From the NCBI GenBank assembly GCA_021784755.1, contig JAJYHM010000005.1, positions 1 to 41,642 of the forward strand: 41,642 nt of DNA, read 5' to 3'. Source of the stretch: Pseudomonadota bacterium (lineage in GTDB: Bacteria; Pseudomonadota; Gammaproteobacteria; Acidiferrobacterales; Acidiferrobacteraceae). Shown in pieces: positions 1 to 8,407 of the stretch; position 1 is the stretch's first letter, and the number at the start of each line of letters is the position of its first letter. Made by a program: the position numbers and the translations under genes. The notes under the pieces are model-generated. The model was not told the origin of the DNA. It was given only the letters and a program-made list of their open reading frames with translations, and made no database searches.

Positions 1-2100
1 ATGCTGCGACGCATGACGCGCGCTCACGGCGGGGTCATCGTCATCTTGGGCGCACTGGCGTTTCTAATCCATATCACGCTGGCGGATCGCATAAGAGAGA
101 TCCGCGCCGACGCGCGCTATATTAATCGCGCCGGCTTGGAGCGCATGCACCTTCAGCGTAGCGCTTTGCTGGCGACGCGGCTTGCCCATGCCCCCTTCGC
201 CAAAAGATCGGCCCTGCGCGCGGCGTTGCGGCGGCAGGCAGACATCATGTGGGGTCTTTGGCGCTCCTTGCCGCCCATGCGGGCGAGCCGCCCGCACCCC
301 CATGGACAGCTGACTGCGCGCCTCACCGCGTTTGTGGCGGCGCTGCGGGCCGCAGCGCAGGGTGGCGGGCACGCCGCGGCTTCGCTGAAGGCCATAGTCG
401 CTGCGGCGGATGGACCGCTCGTTGCTGCCCTGAATCGGCGGGTTCTCGCCTATCAGCACGCCGCCGATCGCGATAACACCGACCTGGCGCTTTTCGCGCG
501 CGATCAGTTCTTTCTCATGGTGAGCGCGCTCGGTGCGCTTACGCTCTTCATCTTTATGCCCCTCTGGCGCCTTATGCGCGCCGAGATCCGTAAGATGGAC
601 GATCTGATTGCCTACAACCGCACCTTGTTCGGGGCGGCCCCTGACGGCATCGTCGTAATCGATGAAGGCGGTATCATCGAGGCGTTCAATCCGGCCGCCG
701 AAGTCTTGTTTGGGAGGGCCTCCGAGGATGTGCGGGGTCAGGGTATCGAGCTATTGATGCCGGAGCCCGACCGCAGCCAGCACGCGGGGTATTTGCGTAG
801 GCATCTTGAGACCGGGGAGCGGCATGTCATCGGGCAGCTGCGCGAGGTGACCGCCGTGCGCCAGGATGGAAGCCTGTTTCCGGTCGAGCTCTCGGTCGGC
901 GCGATTAATGGCCGAAGACGGCGGTTCGTGGGACTGCTGCGCGATCTCACCGCGCGAAAGGCGGCGGAGCGCGCGCTCGAGCTCGTGCACGAACGTTACC
1001 AGGGTTTGGTCACCAACATCAGTGCCGGGATATTTCGGATCGAGGCCGCCAATCCCGCCCGATTTATCGAGGTGAATCCGGCTATGCTCGCCTTGTTTGA
1101 CGCGCCCGAGCGTGAAGCGTTGTTGGCGCAGCCATTGGCTACGCTTTTTGTACGGGATGAGGATCGCGTGATATTTTCGGAGCAGTGGGACCCGGAGACC
1201 TTGAGTGCTGATCGCGAAGTCCCGCTGCGCACCCTTCAGGGACGCGAGTTCTGGGCGCTCTTGAGTGCCGTGCGTAAGGGCGACGCGGGCCAAGTCTATT
1301 TCGACGGGGTTATGGAGGATGTGACCGAGCGCCGCGAGGCGGCCGAGGCGCTGGCGGCGCTGAACCGGGATCTGCGACAGAGGATCATCGATCTTGATGT
1401 GGCTAACAAGGAGCTGGAGGCGTTTAGTTACTCGGTTTCTCACGATCTGCGCGCACCGCTCCGAAGCATCGACGGGTTCAGCCAGGCCTTGCTCGAGGAC
1501 TACGCCGATCAGGTGGATGCGACTGGCCGCGATTATCTCTCCCGCGTGCGCGCCGCGAGCCAGAAGATGGCACAATTGATCGACGACATTCTCCAGCTTT
1601 CACGGGTAAGTCGCGCCCGACTCGTACGCGCTCCCGTGGATCTGAGCGCCATGGTCTACGAGATTGCCGATACGTTAACGGTAGGCGAGCCAAAACGCGC
1701 GGTCGAGTGGCGTATCGAGGCGGGTCTTGCCGTCATGGCGGATGCCGTCTTGATGCGCCAAGTTCTGACAAACCTATTGGCGAACGCTCTGAAGTTTACC
1801 TCAAAGCGTGCCGACGCAATCATTGAGGTGGGCCAAGCGTCGAGGGAAGGCGTCCGTGAGATTTTTGTGCGTGACAACGGCGCGGGTTTCGATATGACGT
1901 ATGCGGATCGCCTTTTCGGTGTGTTTCAGCGCCTGCACGCGAACCACGATTTTGACGGGACGGGCATCGGCCTTGCGATCGTCCAAAGGATCGTACGCCG
2001 TCATGGAGGTGATGTGTACGCCGATGGCGAGGTCGGTCACGGCGCCCGTTTTTCCTTTACGATACCCGACGAGGATGACCGCGATGCTTGCCACGCCTGA
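1..2100 (+). CDS. Membrane PAS-PAS sensor histidine kinase
   Basis: Membrane sensor kinase of 699 residues as read from the first base of the window, so the true start may lie upstream. A membrane helix (about 13-29), a periplasmic stretch and a second helix (about 167-190) come first. The periplasmic segment contains AGLERMHLQR, which resembles the PilJ/NarX-type sensor helix. Two PAS domains follow (about 204-320 and 333-445), then a HisKA dimerisation segment with phospho-acceptor His481 in SVSHDLRAPL. The ATPase domain has an N-box (NLLANALKF), DNGAGF and GTGIGLAI. The H-box style is that of phytochrome-like kinases, which typically pair with single-domain Rcp1-type receivers, and such a receiver overlaps its 3' end by 17 bp. 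The signal sensed is unknown. Confidence 0.9.
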   Translation: MLRRMTRAHGGVIVILGALAFLIHITLADRIREIRADARYINRAGLERMHLQRSALLATRLAHAPFAKRSALRAALRRQADIMWGLWRSLPPMRASRPHPHGQLTARLTAFVAALRAAAQGGGHAAASLKAIVAAADGPLVAALNRRVLAYQHAADRDNTDLALFARDQFFLMVSALGALTLFIFMPLWRLMRAEIRKMDDLIAYNRTLFGAAPDGIVVIDEGGIIEAFNPAAEVLFGRASEDVRGQGIELLMPEPDRSQHAGYLRRHLETGERHVIGQLREVTAVRQDGSLFPVELSVGAINGRRRRFVGLLRDLTARKAAERALELVHERYQGLVTNISAGIFRIEAANPARFIEVNPAMLALFDAPEREALLAQPLATLFVRDEDRVIFSEQWDPETLSADREVPLRTLQGREFWALLSAVRKGDAGQVYFDGVMEDVTERREAAEALAALNRDLRQRIIDLDVANKELEAFSYSVSHDLRAPLRSIDGFSQALLEDYADQVDATGRDYLSRVRAASQKMAQLIDDILQLSRVSRARLVRAPVDLSAMVYEIADTLTVGEPKRAVEWRIEAGLAVMADAVLMRQVLTNLLANALKFTSKRADAIIEVGQASREGVREIFVRDNGAGFDMTYADRLFGVFQRLHANHDFDGTGIGLAIVQRIVRRHGGDVYADGEVGHGARFSFTIPDEDDRDACHA

Positions 2101-2533
2101 ACGCTGTATCCTGCTGGTCGAAGATAATCCGGACGATGAAATGTTGACGCGCCGCGCCTTCGCGAAGAACAACATCACGAACCCAGTCGTTATTGCCCAC
2201 GATGGCGCCGAGGCTCTCGAGTATCTCTTCGACGAAAAAACCAACGCCGAGGGGGGCCAGGGCCTGCCGATATTGACGCTGCTTGATCTCAAACTTCCGA
2301 AGATCGATGGATTGACCGTGCTGCGCCGATTACGGGCGGACCCGCGCACCAGGCTATTGCCGGTCGTAATCCTCACTTCATCCGCGGAGCAGCAGGATCT
2401 GATCGAAAGTTACGGGCTCGGCGCCAACAGCTATATTCGTAAGCCGGTCGATTTCGCCCAGTTCACGGAGGCGGTGCGTCAGTTGGGCTTGTATTGGCTG
2501 GTTCTGAACGCAGCCCCGCCGATGCACGGGTAG
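2084..2533 (+). CDS. Single-domain response regulator (CheY/Rcp1-like)
   Basis: Stand-alone receiver of 149 residues. The acidic pocket is in LVEDNPDD near the N-terminus, the phospho-acceptor is Asp68 in LLDLKLP, the switch Thr is in ILTSS and the conserved Lys is in RKPVD. There is no output domain. The long loop between helix 2 and strand 3 (around NAEGGQG) is typical of Rcp1-type partners of phytochrome-like kinases. The start at 2084 was chosen because GAGG at 2071-2074 is well spaced; the in-frame ATG at 2075 has no room for a ribosome site. It overlaps the kinase gene by 17 bp, suggesting coupled translation, and probably relays phosphate from that kinase. Confidence 0.9.
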   Translation: MLATPERCILLVEDNPDDEMLTRRAFAKNNITNPVVIAHDGAEALEYLFDEKTNAEGGQGLPILTLLDLKLPKIDGLTVLRRLRADPRTRLLPVVILTSSAEQQDLIESYGLGANSYIRKPVDFAQFTEAVRQLGLYWLVLNAAPPMHG

Positions 2534-2541
2534 ACGGGACG

Positions 2542-5016
2542 ATGGATGCGCCTCTTCGTGTGTTGTTGGCGGAGGATGCCGAGGATGACGAGGCGCTGGT
2601 GCGCCGCACTCTCGCGAAAGGCGGCTTGTCTGCAAGCATAGAGCGGGTCGCGTCGCGGCAGGCCCTCGCCTATGCCCTCGACAACGGCGCTTATGATATT
2701 GTCTTGTCCGATTATTCGATGCCCGAGTTGAGCCCACACGATGTCCTCGCGGCGCTCGCCGAGCGTAAGATCGACATTCCGCTGATACTCGTTACAGGCA
2801 CAATTGGTGAGAGCCGCGCCGCCTCCATCATGCGCGCGGGCGCGCATGACTTTATCCTTAAAGAAGACCTATCGCGACTCGTGCCCGCAATGCAAAGAGA
2901 ACTGCGAGAGGCAGAGGGGCGTCGCACACGACGCGCTCTGGAAAACGAGAGACGTAAGCTTTCGAGAGTTGTCGCACAGACAGCGGACGCAGTCTTGCTG
3001 ACAGACCGGACCGGGCGAATAGAGTACGCGAACCCCGCGGCGAGTCGACAGACAGGTTATAGCGAGGCGGAGCTCCTGGGGGCGACACCAGCAATCTTTC
3101 GTTCAGGTTGTCATGATGAATCATTCTATCGAGATCTGTGGGACACACTGCTTGCGGGCCAGGAGTTCCGTGCGGTCTTTACCAACAAACGCAAGAACGG
3201 CGAGCACTATTTCGAGGCAAAGACGCTGACGCCCTTCAAGGATGAGGCGGGCGCCATCGTGGGCTTCATCTCTACGGGGCGCGACGTAAGCGAGCTTGTC
3301 CACGTGCGTGAGGACCTTCAGCGCTCGCTCTCGATCCTCACGGCGACCCTGGAATCGACGGCGGATGCTATTGTGGTGACGGACCTTCTACAAAATATAG
3401 TGCACTTCAATCAGCAGTATTGCGACCTATGGGGGTGGCCCGGTGCCCCCGGACGCTCTTGGGCGGAACGGGAAAAGGTGATAATGGCGCTTGTGTGCGA
3501 CCCCAAGACCCAATCTCAAGTCATTCGCCACCTCTATGAGCAGCCCGGGGAAACGCGGTCGGCGGTGTGGACTTTACAGGATGGACGCGCGATCGAGTAT
3601 TATTCGCAACCACAGAGGCACGGTGAGCAAGTAATAGGACGCGTATGGAGTTTTCGAGATGTCACCGAACGCGTACGTAACGAACGGCACCTCGTATACT
3701 TGGCTTACCACGACCCTCTGACGGATCTGCCTAATCGTCGATTCCTGGAAGAGCATCTCGAGGAGTGGTTTTTGAGGGCGCGCGAGCATTGTGCTCACGT
3801 CGTGGTGGTGCTTCTGGGCATTGATAGGTTCAGCCTCATAAACGAGACGCTGGGCCATCGGGCGGGCGACGAGATCCTGAAGACGATCGCCACCCGCCTG
3901 GCAAAGGGTCTCCCGGACTCGACGATTGTGGCACGGACCGGTGGCAGCGAGTTCGTGGTCGTACAGGAGGTGGCGAGCACTGAAGAAGGGAACGATCTCG
4001 CTGCGAGCCTGCTTGCTGTAGTAGGTGAGCCGCTCGTAGTCCAGGGCAAGGAGTTGTTCTTGACCGCAAGCGTGGGGGTCGGACTCTATCCCGAGGACTC
4101 CACAGACCCTTATGCGCTCTTGCAGCACGCCGATAGCGCTATGGCGCGCGCACAGAGGGATGGCGGGGATATGGTTGCGCGCTATCGGCCACACATGTCA
4201 TCGGACGCCGCGCAGCGGCTCGCAACTGAGCATGCCCTGCATCGGGCGCTGGCGCAGAACGAGTTCGTGCTCCATTACCAGCCCCAGGTGTGCCTCAAGA
4301 CCGGGCGCGTGGTTGGTGTAGAGGCACTTATTCGCTGGCAGGCCCCGGAATTGGGCCTCATACCGCCTGGTCGGTTCATTGGCATAGCGGAAGATACAGG
4401 TCTCATCGTTCCGATCACCGAATGGGTGCTGGCCACCGCCTGCGCGCAGGCGGTGAGCTGGCGTCGACAAGGGCTGCCCGAAATGGTGATGGCGGTCAAC
4501 ATCTCCGCGCGTCTCTTTAATTACGGCGACCTCCTCCAGACTGTGGACCGCGTCCTGGAGGCCACAGGACTCGGGGCGCAGGTTTTGGAGATCGAGATTA
4601 CCGAGGGTGTGATTATGCGAGACCTAGCCCATACGGTCGAGGTTTTGCGGGAGCTTCATCGGCGAGGCGTGCGTTCGAGTGTTGACGATTTTGGTACGGG
4701 TTACTGTGCGCTCGGCTACTTGCGCGACTTCCCGCTCGACGTCCTGAAGATCGATCGGTCGTTTGTGCAGCGGCTTGGGGGCGATCCTCGTGATGAAGTC
4801 GTAACCCAGACGATCATTCAATTGGCCCACACCTTCTCGCTATCGGTCGTGGCCGAAGGCGCCGAGACTGTCGAGCAGGTACGGCGGCTCATGGCTCTCG
4901 ACTGTGATGTCCTTCAGGGATATTTCTTCTCCCGCCCCGTGCCGGCGGAGGAATGTGGGCGGCTTTTGGCGCGCGCGCGACCCTTTGCGCCACCCACGGC
5001 CGACACGGTGTCGTAA
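2542..5016 (+). CDS. REC-PAS-PAS-GGDEF-EAL c-di-GMP protein with degenerate cyclase site
   Basis: Response regulator of 824 residues with c-di-GMP output. An N-terminal receiver (about 5-120, phospho-acceptor in VLSDYSMP) is followed by two PAS domains (about 140-265 and 275-395), a GGDEF domain (about 400-565) and an EAL domain (about 575-815). The cyclase signature reads GGSEF (467-471) in place of GGDEF or GGEEF, and no RxxD inhibitory site precedes it, so cyclase activity is doubtful. The EAL domain keeps its known catalytic set: VEALIRW, the Asn in AVNIS, EITE, DDFGTGY, LKIDRSF, AEGAE and the Gln before GYFFSRP. It is most likely a phosphodiesterase under receiver and PAS control, with GGSEF possibly a GTP sensor. 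It begins 8 bp after the receiver gene, in the same operon. Confidence 0.9.
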   Translation: MDAPLRVLLAEDAEDDEALVRRTLAKGGLSASIERVASRQALAYALDNGAYDIVLSDYSMPELSPHDVLAALAERKIDIPLILVTGTIGESRAASIMRAGAHDFILKEDLSRLVPAMQRELREAEGRRTRRALENERRKLSRVVAQTADAVLLTDRTGRIEYANPAASRQTGYSEAELLGATPAIFRSGCHDESFYRDLWDTLLAGQEFRAVFTNKRKNGEHYFEAKTLTPFKDEAGAIVGFISTGRDVSELVHVREDLQRSLSILTATLESTADAIVVTDLLQNIVHFNQQYCDLWGWPGAPGRSWAEREKVIMALVCDPKTQSQVIRHLYEQPGETRSAVWTLQDGRAIEYYSQPQRHGEQVIGRVWSFRDVTERVRNERHLVYLAYHDPLTDLPNRRFLEEHLEEWFLRAREHCAHVVVVLLGIDRFSLINETLGHRAGDEILKTIATRLAKGLPDSTIVARTGGSEFVVVQEVASTEEGNDLAASLLAVVGEPLVVQGKELFLTASVGVGLYPEDSTDPYALLQHADSAMARAQRDGGDMVARYRPHMSSDAAQRLATEHALHRALAQNEFVLHYQPQVCLKTGRVVGVEALIRWQAPELGLIPPGRFIGIAEDTGLIVPITEWVLATACAQAVSWRRQGLPEMVMAVNISARLFNYGDLLQTVDRVLEATGLGAQVLEIEITEGVIMRDLAHTVEVLRELHRRGVRSSVDDFGTGYCALGYLRDFPLDVLKIDRSFVQRLGGDPRDEVVTQTIIQLAHTFSLSVVAEGAETVEQVRRLMALDCDVLQGYFFSRPVPAEECGRLLARARPFAPPTADTVS

Positions 5017-5567
5017 GTGGGACGGACCCCCCCTCGGTCTGGTCTCGCGCCAAGAAAGATGCACGGCCTAATAGGCGCGGGCAACCTCCCCGCGGGAGTC
5101 AGTGTGATCGCAGGAATCGCGGGAGGAACGATATGGTGCGGACGTCGGGGGACCGCGCAGCGGGTATCGAAGGTGGGCACGCCACGAAGCTCTTGCAGGG
5201 TGTTCGCGCAATCGCCGCCCAGCGTCCCTGCGGTTCGAGCATGATCGCCACCAAGCGCGCCGCGGACACAACACACTGCGCTCAACCCCTTGTGGCTCGG
5301 CAAAGCCCTATCGGAGCTCTAGCCTCTGCTGGCGAAAGTCCGCCAACCGCAGTTCGCGTCAACTAAGACCAAAAGCGATCGCGGCCACCCAAAGATCGTT
5401 AGCCACAACCCCAACGGCGGGCGTGGGTTGGGACGGGGCCCTTTTCGGAGCCCTTTTCCTTTATGGCCCCGCAGCTCCTATGATAAGCTGAGCCGAAATC
5501 CCATTGTCGAATACCTCTTTTCCCTGATCGATGCGCCACGGCGCGGCACCGGATACGCGAGGATAGC
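5017..5567. other. Intergenic region, no gene recognised
   Basis: This 551-bp stretch has short open frames on both strands, none with a convincing ribosome site or recognisable product. CAACCC and GGGTTG around 5406-5432 could pair, and the sequence GCCCTTTTC is repeated around 5440-5460, but no clear U-tract terminator follows. The last 100 bases probably hold the promoter of the next gene; no strong -35/-10 pair could be fixed. Confidence 0.4.
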
Positions 5568-6491
5568 TTGCCCTACATATTTGGTTACCTGAGCTTGATC
5601 AATTCCGATTCTGTCCGCTTTAGCACACGGGATACGGCTCAAAACCTTTTCGTCCCCGCCCGGTTGAACGGCTATCGCCGAGTCTGGACAAGCTATCGGC
5701 ACCCCACGCTCCAATCACCAAAGCATTATATTTATCTCGACACCTTGGAAGACGTCAGATGCTTTTCCTGGGCGACTCTTGCACCAGCGCCTGGCTTCGT
5801 CAATGGGGCTTGTTTTGAGATAGACACCAACGATATCGTGCATGTCGACAGTAGGGAGGTTGGTTACACGCGCACCGAGATCACCGAAAGCCTTAAGCCC
5901 TATCAAGGCTTCCACTTGAAGCCAGGCGAACCCGTATATACATACTTGTCCCCGCCGGGTCGTTTAAACCAGCTGTACCCCAAGACAGTTCCTCACATCA
6001 GCGCCGACTACATCAATATGGGACTCCTTGGCGCTCTTTTTGTCGATACATTGGCCCCAGGCTTCTATAATGACTATATCGCCACCACTGATCCCGTAGA
6101 GGCGGCCATAAGCGATATTCGTCAGGTGTTTTGGGGGGACGACGGCCGCAGACTTTATCTGCTCGATGAAAAGGATTCCTCTGTTATTTTGCTACATGAT
6201 TTTGGTCATCCGGTGTTTTTAGCGCACAGCGAGAACGATATCCATCTGGGCCGGAACACTACTCCAAGTCTCGCTGCGCAAGATCTGCGGTCGGTAGCCA
6301 AGGACCACCACTCTCCTTATTACGAGTGCATGCATTGCCACGAGAAAGAGATAGGGCGCCGCCTTGAAAGCCCCGATCCGTGGACATCCGTTTACCTACT
6401 TAAAAATCCTGCCTTGACCCCTGAGCATGCAGCCCAGCTCCGGCGATCTGGCCACTTCCTTGCTCGATTGATACTGAAGTACGCAGCATGA
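5568..6491 (+). CDS. Gamma-glutamylcyclotransferase-fold protein with C-terminal extension
   Basis: Protein of 307 residues. The first half reads as a GGCT/ChaC-like fold: IFGYLSLI at 4-11 (family: FGYGSLI), PARLNGYRR, GACFEI, the DSREVGY motif with the catalytic-type Glu97, and a late ISADYI segment. This family cleaves gamma-glutamyl amines or glutathione to 5-oxoproline. The glycine of the substrate loop (YGSL) is Leu8 here, so catalysis is uncertain. The last ~150 residues are unrecognised and contain CMHCH (254-258); with no signal peptide a metal or thiol site is likelier than haem. The start is TTG, with GAGG at 5559-5562; the fold begins immediately after it, so a start further upstream is unlikely. 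The next gene overlaps it by 4 bp (ATGA). Confidence 0.65.
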   Translation: MPYIFGYLSLINSDSVRFSTRDTAQNLFVPARLNGYRRVWTSYRHPTLQSPKHYIYLDTLEDVRCFSWATLAPAPGFVNGACFEIDTNDIVHVDSREVGYTRTEITESLKPYQGFHLKPGEPVYTYLSPPGRLNQLYPKTVPHISADYINMGLLGALFVDTLAPGFYNDYIATTDPVEAAISDIRQVFWGDDGRRLYLLDEKDSSVILLHDFGHPVFLAHSENDIHLGRNTTPSLAAQDLRSVAKDHHSPYYECMHCHEKEIGRRLESPDPWTSVYLLKNPALTPEHAAQLRRSGHFLARLILKYAA

Positions 6492-7417
6492 TTAGGGCGA
6501 TCCGAAAGAAACTCATAAAAGTATCGCTTTCCTGGCAAACCCTCCTTTACATAAGCACGCTCTTTTTTCTGACGTCGTTCCTAAGCATCGTTTTAGCTAC
6601 AACCCATAATTTATCCATGGCGCAGGCCGCTTCTTATCTTGTGTTCTCCTTTCGGCCTGGGCATATCCCGGTGCCGCGTTCTGGCGTTGTACTAAAATGG
6701 TTATTCAATGCTTTAGTGATATTTATAACTGCCATATGGCAGGCTATATTTATATTTCGCCTGATGTTCTCGGAGAACTCCCTTCGATTCTCGAAGAAGA
6801 TCGCATTTTACGACTACAAATGCCTTAACGGGGGAAGTTCCCGCGAAGATCGTCCCTATCTGGTCTTCCGTATATTAAACGACGAAGATGCCCCTATATT
6901 TGACATAGACATACAGGTGATACTTAAATACTTGGATAAGAAATCCACTACAATACAACACTATTCCCTGAAGGTCCGGAATGCCAGGAGGGCTGTCTTG
7001 GAACCCGGTAATCCCTTTCGTATTTACATAGATATAGGCCTTATAGAGGAGGCGGTTGACAAGAAATATCTCATCCACAAAGATGACGTGGAACATAATG
7101 GTGTCAAGGACGCGCAAACTATAGATCTACTGGAGGAAGGTGGTGACGCAAGCGCTGGCCAAAGGATATTGGTTATCGTAAAGTCGTATGATGCGACGCT
7201 CGATAAGCGCTCCATAACGACCCATGAGTACGAATTTAGCAAGAGAGATGTGGTTGTCGGACGTTTTGAGAACATCCGCAGCATCGCGGAATGTCAGGCG
7301 GCTGGGCGGTCAGGTCTGAAATTGAAAAAAGGTTGGCGCGACTTTTACCCATCGGAGGTCGATGCGCACTTTGATCGAATTGCGCCTTGCGAAGAGCAGT
7401 ACGTGCTTTCCGAATAA
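6488..7417 (+). CDS. Two-helix membrane protein with Kir-like cytoplasmic domain, no selectivity filter
   Basis: Protein of 309 residues. Membrane helices lie at about 19-38 and 69-93, followed by a soluble domain. The soluble part follows the order of Kir/KirBac C-terminal domains: a basic LRFSKKI after the inner helix, RPYLVFRILND (KirBac: RPTLMFR), a beta segment ending IYIDI, then ILVIVKSYDATLDKRS and EYEFSKRDVVVGRF (KirBac: ILV..G.DET and a SY..DEI..G.RF block). This is remembered family knowledge, not a search. The segment between the helices has no TVGYG-like filter or recognisable pore helix, so it is unlikely to be an ordinary K+ channel. Base composition is lower in GC than the surroundings, with ATA isoleucine codons clustered at 6890-6930 and 7020-7045, suggesting transfer. 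It is translationally coupled to the GGCT-like gene. Confidence 0.6.
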   Translation: MIRAIRKKLIKVSLSWQTLLYISTLFFLTSFLSIVLATTHNLSMAQAASYLVFSFRPGHIPVPRSGVVLKWLFNALVIFITAIWQAIFIFRLMFSENSLRFSKKIAFYDYKCLNGGSSREDRPYLVFRILNDEDAPIFDIDIQVILKYLDKKSTTIQHYSLKVRNARRAVLEPGNPFRIYIDIGLIEEAVDKKYLIHKDDVEHNGVKDAQTIDLLEEGGDASAGQRILVIVKSYDATLDKRSITTHEYEFSKRDVVVGRFENIRSIAECQAAGRSGLKLKKGWRDFYPSEVDAHFDRIAPCEEQYVLSE

Positions 7418-7810
7418 TACGGGAAGGCCGGGCGATTGTGCCTATTCCGAAGCAGCACGGCGTGGCTGCGGTGAAGGTCGGACACTCTGAAGAGTGGGCC
7501 AGCTGCACTCCTGTTTTTCCAAGCCTTATATCCGTGCGGTGAGGCTTTATTGTCGGCGTGGGCCGATGGCCTTTTAGGGCGGTGTCAGCGGGAACGGTTG
7601 GTCCGTGGGGAAACCATGGCTGCGCACCTTTTCCGGACACGCTCTTTGTGTGCACGACCACGGGCGCAACTAGAACGAAGTTGTCGATTGGGAGCAGGCG
7701 GGCATTTCCGATCTTAGGCCTTGCGCCGGGCGAGGCCCGCTTACGGTTGCTTTTTCGATCCCTGCTTTGTACGATGGATCGCTTGCCATGGAGTGGCTTG
7801 GGATCTCGGA
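7418..7810. other. Intergenic region, no gene recognised
   Basis: This 393-bp gap separates the low-GC pair from the MEDS gene. A short perfect palindrome ACTCTGAAGAGT lies around 7486-7497, and GGCCT/AGGCC arms around 7717-7738 could form a small hairpin. No coding frame with a ribosome site and no clear promoter were found. Confidence 0.35.
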
Positions 7811-8407
7811 ATGGATGACAGAGACGAGATGGGGGAGGCGAATGTCCATATCCTCCAACTGTTTGACGACGAAGAGGCGCGCTGTGACGCAGTGACCGCC
7901 TTTAGTTCTTTCTTATTGAAGCAAAGTGGGGCCGTCTATTTACTGACCACGGTTGAGCGCGGCCGGCTGCTCGATGAGCGCTTGCGGGGGCTTGGCTTCG
8001 ACGTGGGCGGGCTTAAGGCGCGCGGGCAATTGTGTGTCGTGGATGCCAGTGAAGCATTGGCTTCGTTCATGGCCTCCACCGTTCCGGATGCCACACGGTT
8101 TCTTGAGTCGGTCGGCGGCGTCGTGAGCGAGATGGAGGCGCATTACCCAAGGGTCGGGGTCTACGAGGAGATGGCAGACGTTCTATGGGCTTGCGGGAAT
8201 CGCTACGGGGCTTTGGAGCTTGAAAGTCTCTGGAACGACCTGATGGCGGCGCATAAGTTTACGTTGCTCTGCGGTTATGCCAAGGAACGCTTCGCGAGTC
8301 CCGAGGATAAGGTGTATCTGCGCGAACTGTGTGTGTTACATGAGCGCATCGCGCGAGCTTCCGAGGATTCGACTGTACGCGCGGGCGACTACGGTTTTGG
8401 CCGGTAG
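7811..8407 (+). CDS. MEDS-domain (DcmR-type sensory) protein
   Basis: Soluble protein of 198 residues that matches the MEDS domain throughout: HILQLFDDEEA, then an ALxxFLLKQSGAVYLLTT strand region, LDERLRGLGFDV, RGQLCVVDASEAL and a C-terminal helical part. This RecA-like fold without obvious ATPase motifs is known from the dichloromethane regulator DcmR and occurs near histidine kinases and anti-sigma-type regulators; the ligand is generally unknown. No DNA-binding or kinase domain is attached. The start at 7811 follows GGGA with usual spacing; ATG 7829 is the alternative. Its 3' end overlaps by 19 bp the convergent GGDEF/EAL gene, so the two may be functionally or transcriptionally linked. 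Confidence 0.75.
   Translation: MDDRDEMGEANVHILQLFDDEEARCDAVTAFSSFLLKQSGAVYLLTTVERGRLLDERLRGLGFDVGGLKARGQLCVVDASEALASFMASTVPDATRFLESVGGVVSEMEAHYPRVGVYEEMADVLWACGNRYGALELESLWNDLMAAHKFTLLCGYAKERFASPEDKVYLRELCVLHERIARASEDSTVRAGDYGFGR

Noticed and set aside
64-459. 131-codon minus-strand open frame inside the first kinase gene
   Set aside because: It is a shadow of the high-GC kinase reading frame, with no ribosome site and low-complexity, arginine-rich translation.
5220-5260. GGTTCGAG sequence resembling a tRNA T-loop
   Set aside because: The flanking bases cannot form the T-stem or an acceptor stem. The similar GTTCGAA near 17838 fails for the same reason.
6327-6341. CMHCH in the GGCT-like protein as a c-type haem site
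   Set aside because: The protein has no signal peptide or membrane anchor, so covalent haem attachment in the periplasm is unlikely.
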